Below are positions 31,939-33,323 of a DNA stretch of 33,323 bases, in pieces. The stretch is taken from the NCBI RefSeq assembly GCF_002843175.1, contig NZ_PJEO01000037.1, forward strand, positions 1 to 33,323. Direction: 5' to 3'. Source of the DNA: Confluentibacter flavum (GTDB taxonomy: Bacteria > Bacteroidota > Bacteroidia > Flavobacteriales > Flavobacteriaceae). The notes under the pieces were generated by a model, which saw only the letters and a program-made list of their open reading frames with translations, did not search any database and was not told the origin of the DNA. The position numbers were made by a program, and so were the translations under genes. Each line of letters begins with the position of its first letter. Position 1 is the first letter of the stretch.

Positions 31939-31969
31939 CAAAGATAGTATTAAGTTAAGCTTCTTTAAA
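31939..31969 (-). promoter_or_regulatory. Promoter of the VTT-DUF3817-mscS unit
   Basis: On the minus strand TTTA (31966-31969), 19 nt, then TATCTTTG (31939-31946), a perfect TAnnTTTG box. The transcript would begin about 15-20 nt before the ATG at 31914. Confidence 0.6.
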
Positions 31970-32294
31970 GTTTATGAAACCATTATTAACAAACTTTTAA
32001 TCAAAAATAATAGAGAATTTTGTTAAGCGAAACCACATTAATAAAAAAGGCTCGAAAATTTATATTTCGAGCCTTCAATATCAAATAAAGTTTAGTTGGT
32101 GTTTAATGAGAGCAATATACAATAAATTTGAATTCACAGTATGTTTTAATACATATTTTATTACCTTTTTTTACCATGTGTTAGATTTTGGTAGAGGTGG
32201 TATCCTTCAAGGGAATCATGCTGCTTTGAATTATTCTATTTTACATAATATAAATTATAGTACAATTGTATCGTAATTTCTGTATAGCCGTATT
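31970..32294. other. Noncoding stretch between the VTT promoter and the insertion sequence
   Basis: No gene of recognisable family was seen. It contains a minus-strand terminator (32043-32075) that no gene in the window uses. A minus-strand 12-codon frame beginning MIPLKDTTSTK lies near 32186-32224, without known homology. Confidence 0.5.
32043..32075 (-). terminator. Minus-strand terminator without a visible gene
   Basis: An 11-bp stem, AAGGCTCGAAA (32047-32057) with TTTCGAGCCTT (32065-32075). On the plus strand six A residues precede it, giving a T6 tail when read on the minus strand. It would end a transcript coming from the right, where only the forward-oriented insertion sequence is now found. 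Confidence 0.65.
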
Positions 32295-32313
32295 TAACGT
32301 GAGTTCGACGTAA
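32295..32313 (+). repeat. Left terminal inverted repeat of the IS
   Basis: TAACGTGAGTTCGACGTAA, matching the reverse complement of the right end with one mismatch. The transposase gene starts 85 nt inside it. Confidence 0.85.
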
Positions 32314-32398
32314 AAAAGTTGATTTATTTATAATAAAAAAGCGAAAAATTTAGTAAATTAAAGTTCTGAATTTCAATTATATAACTAAATATTTCGCT

Positions 32399-33304
32399 AT
32401 GATTTCCGATTCTAAAATTACTGAAATTTTCTGTTCTATTGATGATTTTTGTCTTGAATTTGTCCCTTTTTGGCAAAAAAGCCTACTGGCCAATGGAAAA
32501 AAGCGCACCAGAGCTTCAAAAATGGGCCTCTCTGAAGTAATGACCATTCAAGTGCTTTTCCATTTATCCGGGTATAAAACCTTCAAGGATTTTTATATAG
32601 GCTATGTCTCAAAACATCTAACCAGTTATTTTCCAAACCTGGTATCCTATAATCGTATGGTGGAACTCAAAGGGCAAAGCTTTATGCCCCTGGCTATTTA
32701 CCTCAAAGTTTGTGGATTGGCAAATTGTACGGGGATTAGTTTTATAGATTCTACGCCCCTAAGGGTTTGTGACAAGCGAAGAATTAACCAACATAGGGTA
32801 TTCAAGGATTTGGCACAAAGGGGACAATGTTCCCTGGGTTGGTTCTATGGTTTCAAATTGCACATAATCACCAATGACCAAGGCGGTATCATTGATTTTA
32901 TGATAACTAAAGGCAATGTGGATGATAGAAAACCTTTACGCTTCAAAGCCTTTGTTAAAAAGCTGTTTGGGAAGCTCTTTGGTGACAAAGGCTACATCTC
33001 CAAAGATCTATTTACTGAGTTGTTCTATAATGGAGTGCATCTGGTAACCAAGCTTAAAAAGAACATGAAAACAAAACTATTGACCCCTGTGCAAGATGCT
33101 TATCATTTAAGAAAAAGGGCCATTATCGAAACTATTTTTGACCAACTCAAGAACATTTGCCAAGTTGAACATTCTAGACATAGAAGCGTAACCAACTACT
33201 TCAATAATATTTTTGCCTCACTTATTGCCTATAATTTTAAAGATAGAAAACCTTCTTTAAAAAACAACTTCGTCGATACAAAGCAACTGTATTTAACTTT
33301 ATAA
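32399..33304 (+). CDS. IS982-family transposase
   Basis: A 301-residue DDE transposase, full length. The catalytic triad is Asp117 (SFIDSTPLRV), Asp196 (FGDKGYIS) and Glu244 (AIIETIFDQLKN). The N-terminal part (MISDSKITEIFCSIDDFC) and HRSVTNYFNNIFASLIAYNF near the C-terminus are typical of IS982. No frameshift or stop interrupts it, so the copy may be active. ATG at 32399 is the natural start. Confidence 0.92.
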   Translation: MISDSKITEIFCSIDDFCLEFVPFWQKSLLANGKKRTRASKMGLSEVMTIQVLFHLSGYKTFKDFYIGYVSKHLTSYFPNLVSYNRMVELKGQSFMPLAIYLKVCGLANCTGISFIDSTPLRVCDKRRINQHRVFKDLAQRGQCSLGWFYGFKLHIITNDQGGIIDFMITKGNVDDRKPLRFKAFVKKLFGKLFGDKGYISKDLFTELFYNGVHLVTKLKKNMKTKLLTPVQDAYHLRKRAIIETIFDQLKNICQVEHSRHRSVTNYFNNIFASLIAYNFKDRKPSLKNNFVDTKQLYLTL

Positions 33305-33323
33305 TTACATCGAACTCACGTTA
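33305..33323 (-). repeat. Right terminal inverted repeat of the IS
   Basis: TTACATCGAACTCACGTTA, the inverse of the left end except for one base. It follows the transposase stop codon immediately. Confidence 0.85.

Larger units (their letters stand above)
32295..33323 (+). mobile_element. IS982-family insertion sequence (right edge at window end)
   Basis: About 1,029 bp between inverted ends. Left end TAACGTGAGTTCGACGTAA (32295-32313); the right end, read in reverse complement, is TAACGTGAGTTCGATGTAA (33305-33323), one mismatch in 19. One transposase gene fills the interior. IS982 elements are about 1 kb with one transposase, in agreement. The window stops exactly at the last base of the right repeat, so target duplication cannot be checked. 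Confidence 0.88.

Noticed and set aside
32186-32224. 12-codon minus-strand frame MIPLKDTTSTK as a small peptide gene upstream of the orphan terminator
   Set aside because: It is too short to judge, with no promoter match and no recognised family; kept only as a remark on the noncoding stretch.

Overview
The window looks like a chromosomal segment of a marine-type Flavobacteriaceae bacterium (phylum Bacteroidota). The evidence is the AT-rich composition, the near absence of Shine-Dalgarno sequences, promoters of the TTTG-N17-21-TAnnTTTG type (273-301, 31939-31969), the Bacteroidota protein families (DUF6807/PmoA-like, exported Gfo/Idh/MocA enzymes, Gre-like small proteins) and flavobacterial-style intergenic palindromes. 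I cannot fix the genus. No rRNA, tRNA, CRISPR or prophage was seen.

Layout. 1-327: a terminator, a 161-bp palindromic element and a promoter. 328-3997: fabG, a VWA-type membrane protein and an SPFH/prohibitin-like protein. 4044-12013: a complete histidine operon, hisG-D-C-[GIY-YIG]-B-H-A-F-IE, preceded by a leader peptide with four consecutive His codons and a terminator/antiterminator. All steps from PRPP to histidine are encoded. 12093-16581: four exported or lipid-anchored proteins (DUF6807, Tat-exported Gfo/Idh/MocA, lipoprotein Gfo/Idh/MocA, bicupin), probably a periplasmic carbohydrate-modifying set. 16622-24345: mixed housekeeping and hypothetical genes (4-TM protein, TruA-like, secreted acidic/basic protein, DUF2461, Gre-like factor, DUF72, CBM9-like, propeller-like and Big_5-like surface proteins). 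24645-29383: leuC-leuD-leuA-like-leuB. 29630-31914 (minus strand): VTT/DedA-like, DUF3817 and MscS-type membrane proteins, probably one transcription unit. 32295-33323: an IS982-family insertion sequence with both inverted ends visible; the window stops at its right end.

The most striking pattern is in the spacers. (a) Tandem arrays with a strict 7-nt period sit in at least six spacers, mostly directly before start codons inside the his and leu operons. (b) An ~82-bp two-stem element with TGTCA/TGACA ends occurs three times plus fragments, and its stem-B half flanks the GIY-YIG nuclease gene that interrupts the his operon. (c) Such elements enter coding sequence: they appear to supply the first 20 codons of HisIE, the tail and stop of the MscS-like channel, and the stop of hisC. 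Together with the his attenuator these are the observations most worth following up.
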